Of a DNA stretch of 64,000 nucleotides, positions 24,025-35,849 are shown piece by piece. The DNA is from Eucalyptus grandis (lineage: Eukaryota; Streptophyta; Magnoliopsida; Myrtales; Myrtaceae), in the NCBI RefSeq assembly GCF_016545825.1, contig NC_052622.1, positions 2,051,001 to 2,115,000 on the forward strand, written 5' to 3'. Both the position numbers and the translations under genes were made by a program. Numbering within the stretch: the first letter of the stretch is position 1; every line of letters starts with the position of its first letter. A model generated the notes under the pieces. The model saw only the letters and a program-made list of their open reading frames with translations. It made no database searches and was not told where the DNA came from.

Positions 24025-24501
24025 TAGGGGTGATCGGTTCCTGATTCTATCCAGTTCCTCCTAGGAACCGGGAATCGACTAGGAGAACCGGTTCCCAATT
24101 TTGGGACTGGGAACTTGACCCGACCAACCAAACCAACTTAAGACCGAGAACAGACCAAACCGACTGAACCAACTTAAAACTAGGAACAAGACTAGACCGA
24201 CCGATCGAGTCCGGTCCGGTCCCATGAAGCCGATTACTTAGCCAAAAAATTAAAAAATTAAGAAAAATACAAGAATTGTTACTATTTAAAGTTTTATTGC
24301 TATTTTAAAGAAATTAAAATATATATTTTTAAAAAAGGGTTGGTCCTAAGTTACCCCAAAACCGGGAATTGAACCGACAATCACCGGTTCCATTTTTATG
24401 GAACTAGGAACCGGACCAATCCCTCCGAGAACCGGACCAAATCAGCTCAGCTAGTCCAGTATGGGCGGTTCCAATTTGGGGGGTCTGGCATGCTCATTCT
24501 A
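24025..24501. mobile_element. hAT-like MITE (hAT-3), perfect 8 bp target duplication with a paralogous empty site
   Basis: Starts TAGGGGTGATC, ends CTCATTCTA. GTTGATAT flanks it at 24017-24024 and 24502-24509. The paralog at 43286-43293 has one GTTGATAT with continuous flanking sequence (AAATAAG before, CAACAAA after), a true empty site. The interior is rich in GGTTCC/GGAACC words. 477 bp, no coding capacity. Same family as hAT-2. Confidence 0.92.
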
Positions 24502-24870
24502 GTTGATATCAATAAAACATGGCAACATTTGACACTAGGCAACTACATTCTTCGTAACGATGTTGCAAATTTAGTAAGTTAACAAGATCCATTACCCATG
24601 GTCTGCACGAATTTGTTTCCCTCTCATTATTTTTATATATTTTAGGAATTTTGTGAGAATTGATTGCCGTTGAAAGTTTTTCTTAATCCACGAGGTGGCG
24701 TCAGCTACGTTGTGCGCCCAAGAGAGTTTGATGTTTCAAATGCATCGATTGTTCTCTTGGTGCTTGTAATTAACACTGTCGGAATTGAATTATTGCTTAT
24801 TTATATAGAACTTTCTGTAGAATCTCTATGTACTCGTAGCATTGTTCACAAGATCTGCCCTTGAAAAGTT
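24502..24870 (+). repeat. CKX-flank paralog, right part
   Basis: Matches 43294-43560, the sequence just 3' of the CKX pseudogene: both have 'acattctt.gtaac', 'ccattaccca/ccaatggt' and 'aaagttt.tcttgatcca'-like text. An open frame at 24664-24864 starts near KVFLNPRGGV and stays open for 66 codons. The paralogous frame has a stop straight after the equivalent of KVFLDP, so there is no support for conserved coding. Confidence 0.65.
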
Positions 24871-25316
24871 TTATAAAAAAATTCAAGTAAGGAATTAAAG
24901 TACTATCATCTTTTTAAAAAAAAAAAGCCTGGAGTCAACCTTATTTTAAATAAGGGCGTAAAATATTTAAGTCGATCTCAAATAAAGCCTGAGCTCACTA
25001 GCTGGTGAGCATGTGATATTTCCGACGATTAGAACATGGGCATTTTTGTCCAAATATTTTGAATAACAGATAGCCAAAACTCTAAAATTAAAAATCGCAA
25101 ATTTAGTGTTCTCTTCTCCAACCCATGTTCTCGTCTTCAATCCGATGTTCTGAACCAAACTTAAAAAAAACAAAAAAACAAAAACAAACAAACAAACAAA
25201 GTGTTGCATGAGGAAGGACTGACGGAAGGTGGCGGTGGCCACCGGGCGGTGGTTCTCTCATGCACACATTGAGAACTCCAGGCTGTAATCACTTGAAAGA
25301 AATTAAAAATAATAAC

Positions 25317-25407
<91 letters not shown>

Positions 25408-26371
25408 CAAAAGAGGGAAGAGCCAATAGTCGGAGCAACATACGTGACTTTGGAGAGCTCAAAGTCGTGGTTTGTTTTCTTCTCATCTTGGCCAGATTTG
25501 ATAAAGCAAGCCAGCAAACCTGTGGCGTTGGAAGAAGAGAACGTCGCGACAACCACAACGTCCATCAACTCATGCCGTGGAAACTCGTTGCTCCTACCGT
25601 CAAAGTTCGCTTTTTGGCATCACCATGAGTCCCTCCCGTAACCGTTCCGTGCTTTCCCGGTATTGCTTTCCCATCGTTGCGGACGTTTGTCTAAATTAGA
25701 TAATCATTCAAACCATATTCAATTCGGATATATTGATTTCCTACTTTAGATTATTCAATTCCAACATTGGTTTGGAGTGAAATTTTAGGCATACCCCGAT
25801 TAGGAGAAATTCCATGTTGAAAATCTCAATAATTAAGGATTTGAGCTGCGAGAGATTAGATCGGATTTTTATTATTATTTTGATTTCCTGTTTTGACTTC
25901 ACTGAGTATCTGATTATGTGGCTTATTATATTGCTTGTTTTTAATTCAAGAAACTTTCCTATTTTGAAAATACAAAAAGAATTGCATTGCATGTTAAGAT
26001 ATATTGCATTCATATTAGTTTCCTAGTTTAAAATTGCGCATTTTAGAACCATATATTTAATTAGAAAATTACCTAATTCAAAAAAAAAGATTTGATATCA
26101 ATTATTTCCTAAGTCTGAATTAAGTAATCATGTATTTTAATTTTAAAAGAAAACCACAAAAATAGCATAAATATGTCATTTAGAATTTGTAGCATCAATT
26201 TCATGTCACCACTTGCCATGTTGTCATTGTCACGTCATTATCATTGCCACGTCATTTGTTGCCATGTAATAATTTCCACGGTATTATATTTCCATGTCAT
26301 TTAATGATTGCATGTTGTATGTGTCATATAGTTATAATTTGGGATTAAAATTGTGTTTTATGCATTGCATA
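24870..26371. other. Intergenic stretch with microsatellite, no gene recognised
   Basis: Contains the (AAT)n run described separately and, at about 26190-26300, a cluster of CCACGTCATT/CCATGTCATT words. The long frames here translate the triplet repeat (poly-Asn, poly-Ile or poly-Leu) and are not genes. No domain was recognised on either strand. Confidence 0.5.
25307..25405. repeat. (AAT)n microsatellite
   Basis: Almost uninterrupted AAT triplets for about 95 bases. It produces artificial homopolymer reading frames in three frames. Confidence 0.97.
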
Positions 26372-26374
26372 TAG

Positions 26375-26865
26375 TTTTTTTTTTTTTTTGGTGAAAGGTA
26401 AGAATATATTGAGCTTTAACCAAAAAATACAAAAGATCCGACACCACAAACTTGCACTCAACTAGACAACAAGTCAGGGTGAGTGGAAGGGAGCCGAATG
26501 CAAAAAAGGACCGTAAGAGCGGGCCTATGTAAGCAAGACAGCCACATAAGGCAAAAGGCAACAGAAGGCCACGAAAGGCCAAAAGAACCACAATCTACGC
26601 ATACATTCGGTAGCGACAAAAGTGAAGAACCGTCAATGAAGCAGCCGTGTAGATGAAGAGTATCCAGACATCAAACACTAGGCTAGGGCCCTGCAGAAGT
26701 AGAATAGTCCCTAGCTGAAAAAATGATTGGATCAATACCCCAGCTACGCTGCAGCCTCCGGTTTCTATATGTATCATCCACATTCCTGTAGGTGGTAGCC
26801 TTGTCTCTGACGACCTTGATGAGTTGATTCTTCACCTCCATAAGGAAGGTGGCAGAATTGTATAA
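26375..26865 (-). pseudogene. LINE 3' end, second copy (5'-truncated)
   Basis: The T run at 26375-26389 is the poly(A) tail of a minus-strand LINE. Upstream on that strand the translation gives VKNQLIKVVRDKATTYRN and RRLQRSWGIDPIIF, clearly the same C-terminal tail as in the LINE relic at 9575-10356 (KNHLLKVVRVRA.. RRLQKSWGID). The zf-RVT cysteines are not included, so this copy is shorter. No clear target duplication. Confidence 0.78.
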
Positions 26866-27154
26866 TAATTTAGAAATCATATTTTGGTTAGACATGCATT
26901 TTTTCTTATGAAAATATTTGGGTGTGATCATAATAAATTTATGTTTTTGCTTTACATTGAGGTTAGTTCTAATTCTAGCACTTTATTTACCTATTGATTT
27001 GATTTATTGAATGTTAAATTTTTTATTGCGAACTTGCGTCACATCTCATGTTAGGGCTTAAAATTGATTAAGACTGCTTGCAAAATAGATTTCAAATAAA
27101 GAAAAAAAAAGGTACCAAAAGGGCATTAATTTATCTAGCGTAATCAACTCCTTG
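26866..27154. other. Short AT-rich spacer
   Basis: Lies between the LINE end and the reversed LTR. Nothing recognisable. Confidence 0.5.
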
Positions 27155-30100
27155 TGTCACGTCCCAAACCTCGAGCACACACACATCCCTCGGTGGTCGA
27201 TAAGATTGCGACGCCCTAGGATGCGTCGCCGACCCAATTGATTATGCACATGCAGAAATGTATAATAATCCCAGACAACACTCAACATGGGATAGAAAAG
27301 CAGGACAACAAAATCACAAAAGTCACACTTTATAAACATACTAAGTTTATATACAAAAGTGTAAACCAAAAAGAAGCTACTGAGCTACCCTACCCCGGAC
27401 CCTATCTACTTGGGATTCGGGTCTAACACGATACCGTTAGGGGTGTTGGTGTCTAGAGGCTCAACTACCTCTACTGCAGGCTCCTCACCCTTGGATCCCT
27501 AGTCTGCCTCGATATCAGTTATGATATTGGCGTCATGCATAGGGTCGAGATCCACCAAATACTCATCCTTGACGGCAGGTCCATCAAGGCCATCCAAGGG
27601 GCCTCCTGAACAACATTGGGCCCATGACGGAACCATGACTTGAATCATTGAGCTACTTACTGAGGTAGGTCCTCATCGACCCAGATAGTAGTAACTAGGG
27701 GTGTCAACGGTTCGATCCGGTTCGGTTTTTTTGAAAACCAAACCGAACCGAACCGTTAGAAAAATCTTCCGAACCGAACCGAACCGAAATTTCGGTTCGG
27801 TTCGGTCAATTCAGTTTGGTTTTTCGAGTTTTCGATTTTAGCTTTTGGTTTTCGGTTTTTTTTTTTTTGGGTGGGGACGACTTACCTTCTGTATATGCTC
27901 CTTAAAAAATTATTAGATTAAACAAGAGCTTTGTCTTCTCTCAAAGTTTGCGTACAATCACCAAGGAAATAGTTAGTTGTAGCTGAGCAAATGTCGCTGA
28001 AGCTCATCACTGCTACAATGTTAAACGAGGATGAACTACACCGAACATGAAAGAGGACCTAAAAATTCCCACCAGAAAACCAGAAAACAACCCCTCTCGC
28101 ATCGGCCCAGAACTTCCATCGAAATCCCACATACAACAACTGAATCGACAATCCTTCTCTATAGGAAAAAAGAAGAGCTGAAGCAAAAAAACAAAAACCC
28201 GCAAAAAAGAAAATAGCAAAAATGGTAGACGGACAGTGTTCCTCAGAACCAACGTAGCAGCACAAATCAGAGTTCGCGTCGCAACAAAAAAACAAAACCT
28301 TCGCCTCAACACCCACCAAGAAAACGTCTCAAAGAACAGAACAAATGGAGCAAAGCAAGAAAAAGGAAAAAAACCCGATACCCTCTGCATGCGACCCGGC
28401 GACAAAGACTTGAGAAAAAGAGCAAAAGAGATCTTTGCGAGAGGAAGATGTAGGCGGAGCGATCAAAGGAGAATCTTACCGATTTGAACTAGCCCAGTTC
28501 ACGAGCAAGCAAGAGGCATCGCAGATCTAAAGCCACCGACGGCCCCTCGGTCCGGAGCGAGTGCGAGCAAGACATGCTCGGCCCTCGCCACCGTCGCCGT
28601 CACGAAGGAAGAGGGACGAAGGAGAGATTTGCAGAAGAAAGGGACCCTGTCCCTCAATCGGTCGCCGTTGGGAGAACTTAGACGGAACCGATAAAAACCA
28701 AGACGAGACACAACAAGAGGACTCGAGAGACAGGAGTCGGGAGAGAACCGATAAAAAAAAAAATTCGATTTTCGGTTCATGCCTTTGTGGTTCGGTTTTC
28801 GGTTCGGTTAACCGATAAAACCGAACTGATAAAAAAAAAAATCGGTTTTTGATGAAAACCGAACCGAAAAAACCGATTTTTTCGGTTCGGTTCGGTTCGG
28901 TTCGAGGTTCGGTTCGATTTTCGGTTCGGGTCTTGACACCCCTAGTAGTAACCACGAGCTCATGAGTCCAGTCGGGGTTCTTGTGGATAGGGAGTACAAT
29001 GCGCTCTTCCTTGGCCTCTCGCGGCCGTCCAAAACGAATGTGTCGCGCCTCCATCTACGGACTTGAAAAGGTTAAGTCCACGATAGGGTGAGACAATGTT
29101 TTAACAAGCCTATGCCCAAAACCCCAATTTGGAGGATAATACACCTAAGGGTAGCCTAACCACTCAACTACAGTGACTCACCTTGCCTCAGTTCCTCCCT
29201 GGACATCAATACAGTTCATATAACAGATATATGAAGTAATAACACTCAACAATTGAAATGCCTCACTTCATAACTCAATCAATTGCAGGGGTTCCGATTA
29301 TAATGCCAACTCGTTATGACATGTCTTATTCTGTACCACACAATTTTGTCTCATAATTAGACGCGTTTATCTCAATCAAACGTACGTTCTAATTTTAATC
29401 ATGGCCCAATTAGCACGGCCTACTCGACGTTCGATGGTCTTTTAACATAACCAGGCATTGTCTCACTCTATTGAGCATGGCAACGTCTACACTAGATGGC
29501 AATCCCGAAGAAGTATCAGTCCAACCTCTATTGCGACCGGCATCCATTGTCCAATGGCATCTCATACAAGGGCCATGTCCACTTGATGCACATCAGGGAC
29601 AGGTTCTCATAACCATCACACAATCATTCATTTCCGATCAAGGACACTGTGCATTGTACTCAAATGTCTCAATTAAGATAATGTGTTTGGCATATTTTCT
29701 TCGTATTAAAAATACCAGATAAAAATAATCGTGTGTGAATACACGGTCAGATCGAACTTGAAAAATTGATATCATTCCTTTTAAAATCCCACTATTTGAT
29801 ATAGTATCTAAAAACATTTTTAGTGTCAAAACCCGACACCTAGTATCTCCTAATTAAATACCAAAATTTTATAATTTTGAAATAAATACTCAAAATCAAC
29901 AATCATCACTCAATTGCACAATTTAGCACTCAATTGCATAAACTAAACACACCATTGCAATCGACACGAAATTCCGGTTACGAGGTATCCCAGTATAATT
30001 TTCGAAAAATATTAAATAATTAAATAAATTGGAAAAGTAATTAAATAAATGCAAATTAAATCAATAAATACATACTTAAGCCTAAAACACTAATTTAACC

Positions 30101-31412
30101 ACCTAAACGGGCCTAGAAAAATAGTGCACCTATTTACATAAATCAAGCAACCTAAATAACCACTAACTAATCTAATATAACCACATAATTAGCCTAATTA
30201 AGCAACTAAATCACTAATTACAACTAACTAATCACCTAAGACATACTTAAGCTAATCTAATTACCTACTAAGCATAATTAACCTCCTAAGCAAGGTTTAG
30301 TAAGTAAACTCCCCAGATTAGCGATCCGGTTAGTTCATAGCGACGGCAAGCGACACTTGGGTCTACGGCAACGCCAAGGGAGGTCTGAACGAGCTTGGAA
30401 AATAGCCCACAAGTATCAGCTATGGCTAAGGTTTCAGTTTCTGCTCTTCGGTTGTAGAGGCTGGTTGAAAGGGCTAGGATGGTGGGAAGAGGGACGACGG
30501 GTAGCTTGGTGGCAACGGTGGGTCCAAGCGTGCTTCGGTTGGCTAGACGGCGATGGTGGCACGGCTTCCAAGCGAGCTTGACAATGACCAGGGCATGGAT
30601 GACAACCTAGGCACATGGACGGGTGGATGTGCGAGCGGGGGACGGCGTGGTGGCACTCGAGCAGCAACGGTTGCTCGAATGAGCACGGGCGTTGATGGCA
30701 AGGGGACTCGATGAGGCTGGCTGGTTCTTGGCTGGCTTTCTTTGGTATTCTAGCTTCAAAACAGTAACAATGGAGGAACTAAGGGTGAAGAACAAGAAGA
30801 GAGATGGCTGCAGTTGGAGGAGGGGCCACAAAATATCCCAAACTCACTCAAGTGGCTTCCCCGCAGCATCCTTAGCCAATTTCCCACACCAAGCTTCTTC
30901 CACAAGCCTTCCAAGTGGTCCAAAATGTTGCGGCCCCATGGACCTATGAATTTTGTAACATTCCACTTCGATTGAGCTCAATTCTCCTTCAATTTAATCC
31001 AATTGAAGTGCCACAAGGCCAAGGTAAGTGCTCACATCAAATTCCCCATTTTCCCACTTCAAATGATCCATCTTGAATGCCAAAAGTGTGACAAAAAACG
31101 ACCCTCCAAATTTCTCGGTCCAAAATAGCCCAACTTTGAATTTTTGCCAAAAACTCGAGTTTGCTGAAAAATTTTCAGAGGATGAGTCGACGTTCCTAAA
31201 ATGAATCGTGACATGACAGAACTTATTGGGTTCAATTTCACGGTTAATTTCAACTGGACGCGATTTTAGCGTGACCTAATCTACTAAGTAGCTGTTATGA
31301 ATTTTTAGCGTATTTGACCTGTGGTCAATTATTCTTGAGCCACATTGTACATTTTCGACTCATTGGCGACTTTTGATTGTCGTGCAAATTTCGAGATTTC
31401 AAATACGGGCAC
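27155..31412 (-). mobile_element. LTR family G, copy 2, minus strand, split by hAT-4 and truncated at its 5' end
   Basis: Begins TGTCACGTCCC, the reverse complement of the family end, followed by the reversed 'accgagggatg' and 'gtcgataa' block that is at 18560-18600 in copy 1. Bases 31150-31410 are the reverse complement of the LTR start region near 15890-16100 (attgaccac, cacgacaa, tttgaaatct). The outermost 5' 300 bp or so is missing, cut at 31412 where a plus-strand integrase relic begins. Without hAT-4 the LTR is about 3.0 kb, as in copies 1 and 3. A GC-rich ORF-bearing part at 30350-30950 corresponds to 16640-17030 of copy 1. Confidence 0.78.
27696..28944. mobile_element. hAT-like element (hAT-4) with perfect 8 bp target duplication
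   Basis: The ends TAGGGGTGTCAA and TTGACACCCCTA are exact inverted repeats of 12 bp. GTAGTAAC flanks it at 27688-27695 and 28945-28952. Both subterminal regions are dense arrays of GGTTCGGTT / AACCGAACC, the typical repeated binding-site arrangement of hAT ends. The interior (28000-28740) has overlapping open frames up to 175 codons on the minus strand, but they are rich in Phe/Leu/Arg, overlap one another and show no transposase motif. 1249 bp, non-autonomous, nested in LTR copy 2. Confidence 0.93.
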
Positions 31413-32560
31413 AAGCTACCAATGCCAGCCTTTATTTGCTCTTTTTGATATCACAGGTCCCTTGGGAGGATATCTCTATGGACTTTTATCCTTGTACTAT
31501 TTCATAAACTCGAGGGTATGGATTCAATATTTTGTGATTGTTGATAAGTTTTTAAAGATGGAACACTTTATTATTTATCGCAAAGCTATAGATGCCTCAT
31601 GGATTGTTGAGTTATTCTTCAAAGAAATCTATAAGTTGCATGACCATCCTAAGACTATTACTTCCGATAAGGACACCGAGTTTCAGTCACTTTTGGTGGC
31701 AACTACAGAAGAATGTTTGCACTAAGCTACAATACAAATATTGCGTTTCACCCCCAAACGGATGGACATACTAAAGTTATCAATTAATCTTTGGGATATT
31801 GTTGAGAACTTTGATCAATGGTAACCCCTTTCTTGGGAGATATGGTTGTCGCTCGGAGAATTTGCATATAATTGTTCATGAACAATACCACTGGATAATG
31901 TTGCTTTGTGATCATGTATGGATATCAATTGAGGATTCCCCTTGATCTTACACCCATTTCTTTTGCTGAAAAGCCAATCGGAAAGGTCGATGATATTGTT
32001 TCTTGAACGGGGATAGTTCATAAAGAAGTGTGCCAAGTGTGCCAAAGGTTGGAGAGCAAAGATGAGTACTATAAAGAGGATGTCCATAAGCAAATGACAT
32101 GAAATTATCTTTGAACTTGGAGATTTTGTTTGGACTTATTTGCCATTGGAGTCTCATCCCATTGGAAGTTACAACAAGGTTAGTGATTGAAATCTTGATC
32201 CACTTGAAGTTCTTGAGTGCATCAATCCTAATGCATATTGACTAACGCTTCATTCTCATATAAAGATAAATAATGTGTTCAATGTTCAGCATTTAACACC
32301 TTATGTGAGTGATTCTTCCAATAATGGTAATTCCCGAATTCTTCTCAAGAAAAGGGGAATGATGCATCCCATATTCAAGACCAACTTGCTCAGCCAAGAA
32401 GATCAACCCGCATTTAAGCTTGATGAACCTCTCATTGGTAAGCCTTCATTGGCAAGAGTTTCATCTTTGACTTTGTCATATAGACTGTCATCTCCCATGC
32501 ATTGGAAGCTTGCAACAAGAAATTTTGGGATGGCCAAAGCATTGGAAATATTGTAATTTA
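31413..32560 (+). pseudogene. Ty3/gypsy integrase relic
   Basis: Plus-strand fragments in three frames make up a gypsy integrase. PWEDISMDF appears near 31455, VDKFLKMEHFI and KTITSDKDTEF near 31540-31690 (with the second catalytic Asp of the DDE core inside SDKD), FHPQTDGHTKVIN near 31745, and FNVQHLTPYVSD near 32275, the start of the C-terminal integrase domain. Stops and shifts occur repeatedly, so it cannot make enzyme. Reverse transcriptase and RNase H upstream are absent: the sequence switches at 31412 into a reversed LTR. Confidence 0.88.
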
Positions 32561-34369
32561 ATAACTCCTAGTTTCTACGTGCTTAAATAATTTTTAATTT
32601 CTAGATTTGGCTTTAGTTTTTTTCCTTTTTTTTTTTCTTTGAAAGGCCATCAAGTTTCTATGGAAAGGGGTCGAATTTGATTAATGAAACTTGCTTAGTG
32701 TAATTCCCATGACTCTCGAAAAGTTCATACCCCTTGAAAACGTAGAAGAGTTTTCACTCCATCTTTGAAGAAGCTTCTTATTAATGCCATCAATCTATAA
32801 GAGTTAATGCCATTTCAAGTTCCTTGGGGCCTATAAGAGTAACCACCAAAGTTTCTATCCTTTTTTCTCATTATGTCCACTCACGTACATCAATTTCCTC
32901 CCCAATTTCAGCCTTCTTAAAGTGCTTATCTAAGAAAACTCGAAATAGAAAAGTTATAGATTCAAGAGTTTTCATACTTTTGGCTTTAGAGTTAGGTCAT
33001 TTCAATATGTATTGAGAAAGTTATAACTATTTTCCCTAGTTAGTGCAAAACTAAAAATTTTGCCCAATTTTATGATGAAGTTTTCATGTGCGTAAGTCAC
33101 TCTCCTAATTCTATTGCTTGAGAATCAAGCATTGGACTACATCATAGCCATTGAAAGTACGGTAAATTTAAAGAAGTCCACAGATGAAATAATTTTTTAA
33201 ATAAAGGTAGTGATAATAAAGGACCTTAATTAGTTTTTAATGCAAACTTTCTTTCCATGGAGTTAATAAACAAGCTTATTTCAATTTGTGGAGATTATGA
33301 TACTCCATAAATATTTACTTCTTCAATAAATACAGGAAGGTGCTATTTTCACCACCATTTGGCTAAGACACTCCTTTTCTCCACTTAATTTACTGAAATA
33401 TCCTTCTCTCCCTCTTCAAATAAGTGTTTCTTTTTTATTAGGTTAACCCACAAAACACTTTTATTTTTATCATCTCTCATCAATTTCACAATATAAATGT
33501 TCCATTACACCCAACAAAATATCATTTCATCATGCATCTTATTGTAACATTGCATAGAAAATGTTGTTGATTTTAATTTGTGGAATTATATTTTCAATTT
33601 TCTATTTATGACAACTTATGAACACACAATTAATTTCCTATTTCTATTAAATGGTATAAACAAAGCTTTATTTCAAAGTCAACAGTTAAAATTCATATCT
33701 AACAAAAAATAAGCACATGAAGGGGAAAAAGAATCTTCTTGCTAAGTTATTACTTTTGATTTTATATTCAATCTCATCGAGTGTATTTAAACTTTAAAAT
33801 ATGCTAAAAACATTCCTCTGAAAAATCTGGTATGAGTTTGAAAGTGAAGAATGCATAAATAAATTTTCGACCCCAACTTGCAATTCAAATTAAAATGTTA
33901 AAGGCTCAAAAGAAAGGACAAACCAACGATATTGAACTTTAAAAACCTACATACTTATTCCCAAAAAACATTCACAATGTCAAAATCAACTAGATAGTTA
34001 GTTTAAATTTAAATTTTCAACTTTGAAATAAAGTTTCCCTCATACTCTTTGATTAAAAAAAAAAAAGGCAATTGATTGTGTATCCATAAGATGTTATAAC
34101 TAGAAATTTCTAATCATCTATGTAACTTTTGTGATTTAAATATGAGACCATAAATTAAAATTAATGACATTGTGTAGGCAAAATGATAATATGATACATG
34201 GAAAGATGTTATCTTTTTTAGTGTAATTTAATATTTATATTGTGAAATTGATAATTGGAGAGATGATAAAAATAAAGGTAGTTTTGTTGGTTAGTATGAT
34301 GAAAAAGAAATGTAATTTGAAGAGAGAGGGGTATTTTGCTAAGTTCAATGGAAAAATGAAAAAAAAAAA
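32561..34369. other. AT-rich stretch without a gene
   Basis: A polypurine run (GGAAAGGGG, about 32660) just 3' of the integrase relic may be a decayed PPT, but no LTR start follows. From about 33000 to 34360 the sequence is very AT-rich with frequent stops on both strands; no repeat ends or motifs were recognised. Confidence 0.45.
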
Positions 34370-35132
34370 ATGCTTTAGCAGATGGGATTGGACTAACTTG
34401 TTTAAGTTCAGCTCTGAGCCAGGGTCCATAGGTCATTGTATCCCGACCATCGAATTGGGCTTCATCATAAGGATAGTCCGGGCAAGAAACTGCGTAATGA
34501 CCCAGCCTTCCACAAGAGTAGCAGTAATGGGACAATCGCTCATATCGAAAGTCGAGCCACAGGGTCTTGCCAGCAATACAGATAAGTTTCCCTGTTTTTA
34601 AGGGTTCTTTCAAATCTAATTCAATTCTAATCCTGGCAGAAATATCTGTCTTCACATCCTGAACCTTACCTATCTGGGATACAGCTCTGCGCAAGATAGG
34701 AGGAGAAGTCCATTCCAGAGGTAAGCCAATAACATGCACCCAAAACAGGCACTTTCCGAAGTCATAATGTTGTAAAGGAGTGTTAGGTTGCCATGGTCGG
34801 AGGTTAACCAATTGTCCAGAAAACAACCAAGGACTACCATCCAGAGTGCGTCTTTTTTCACTTTCAGTGCGAAATTTAATTATGTATAATCCAGTATCTG
34901 CTGAAGTAATTTCAACATGATCCACTCGCCAGGCTTTCTTCATCGCAACATGAAATGCGGATAAATTCACAGAAGGGTTAGTGAAAATGTTACCCACCAA
35001 GATAAGGCGACAATCCTGCAGTTTGGCCGATGCAGGGATATCATCCCAAACCTCCAACTCCTGTTCCGAACATAGTCGACCAAGGCGATTGCAAAGAGAA
35101 GCAATTCTGGAGGTATCATCCCGTTCATCCAT
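34370..35132 (-). pseudogene. LINE ORF1 fragment: DUF4283 plus CCHC zinc knuckle
   Basis: From an ATG at 35132 the minus-strand frame reads MDERDD and continues uninterrupted. Residues about 25-180 resemble DUF4283 (AFHVAMKKAW, GSPWLFSGQLVNLRPW, FWVHVIGLPLEW), followed by a zf-CCHC knuckle CYSCGRLGHYAVSC (Cys-x2-Cys-x4-His-x4-Cys). This is the ORF1 layout of plant LINEs, an RNA-binding chaperone for the retrotransposon RNP; the same module also occurs in some domesticated genes. After PWLRAELKQ the frame runs into an A-rich low-complexity sequence and stops at 34218, so the ORF1 C-terminus and all of ORF2 are missing. Confidence 0.82.
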
Positions 35133-35515
35133 GGTGAGAATAACCAAAGCACACTACTCTATATAAACTAGGTAACCAAAGATCGAAATTGAAAGTTGCA
35201 GGGGTTACATGTTTCAGATCATCGACATGCAGAGAAGGAAGAACAAATATCGAAGGGTATGGGAGTGGACAGCAGACCCAGAGAACTCAGATGGCGAAAG
35301 GGGATGGTCGGAATTGCACATGCAGAGAAGGAAAGATGATGAGAAGCATTTGGGAAGAAGATGACGATGAACATCCGTTATGCAAATGAATGGCAGAATT
35401 CAAGGGAGGAGCGAAGGGAAAGGAAGACATGACGGAAAAACTCGAACAAAACGCGAGAGAAAACTCGAACAAAACGCGAGAGAGAAAACTCGAACAAAAC
35501 GCGACTACTGAAATA
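35133..35515 (-). mobile_element. Probable LINE 5' UTR with three tandem repeats
   Basis: Sequence upstream of the ORF1 ATG. At 35435-35504 there are three copies of a 22-24 bp unit (plus-strand core CTCGAACAAAACGCGA). Short tandem units at the 5' end are plausible promoter repeats of a LINE. The boundary at about 35515 is inferred from where the repeats stop. Confidence 0.5.
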
Positions 35516-35849
35516 ACGCCACCCTAAATATAATCATAATCGTAAAACATGGATTACTCTAAATTTTGCATGTCCTGATATGAGTAATTAAAATGATAGG
35601 TCGAACTTCTATGTTCAACGTTTACGTATTGTTGTGTATAATAGTAAGTGAATGTAAGCAATGTGAATGCGAGTCTTTATAATCACTAGTGTGTTACGAA
35701 CTTTCATGAAACTTAGCACTATAATTGTCTCCCACTGCTTGAGCAACTCCTTGGAGAAAATATGAAGCCAATATGAAGCCATCGCTACGTGCCATGATCC
35801 CTCGCTATACCATCTATCCGAATTGTGCATCCAATGGTCATAACCATCT
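35516..35849. other. Unassigned spacer
   Basis: No gene, repeat end or motif recognised between the LINE and the duplicated CKX flank. Confidence 0.45.

Noticed and set aside
25260..25628. 122-codon frame and overlapping Ile- and Leu-rich frames
   Set aside because: They only translate the (AAT)n microsatellite; composition is homopolymeric and several frames and strands are open at once.
28527..29054. 175-codon minus-strand frame across the right end of hAT-4
   Set aside because: It crosses the element border and translates the GGTTCGG repeat array as Thr-Glu-Pro/Asn-Arg repeats.
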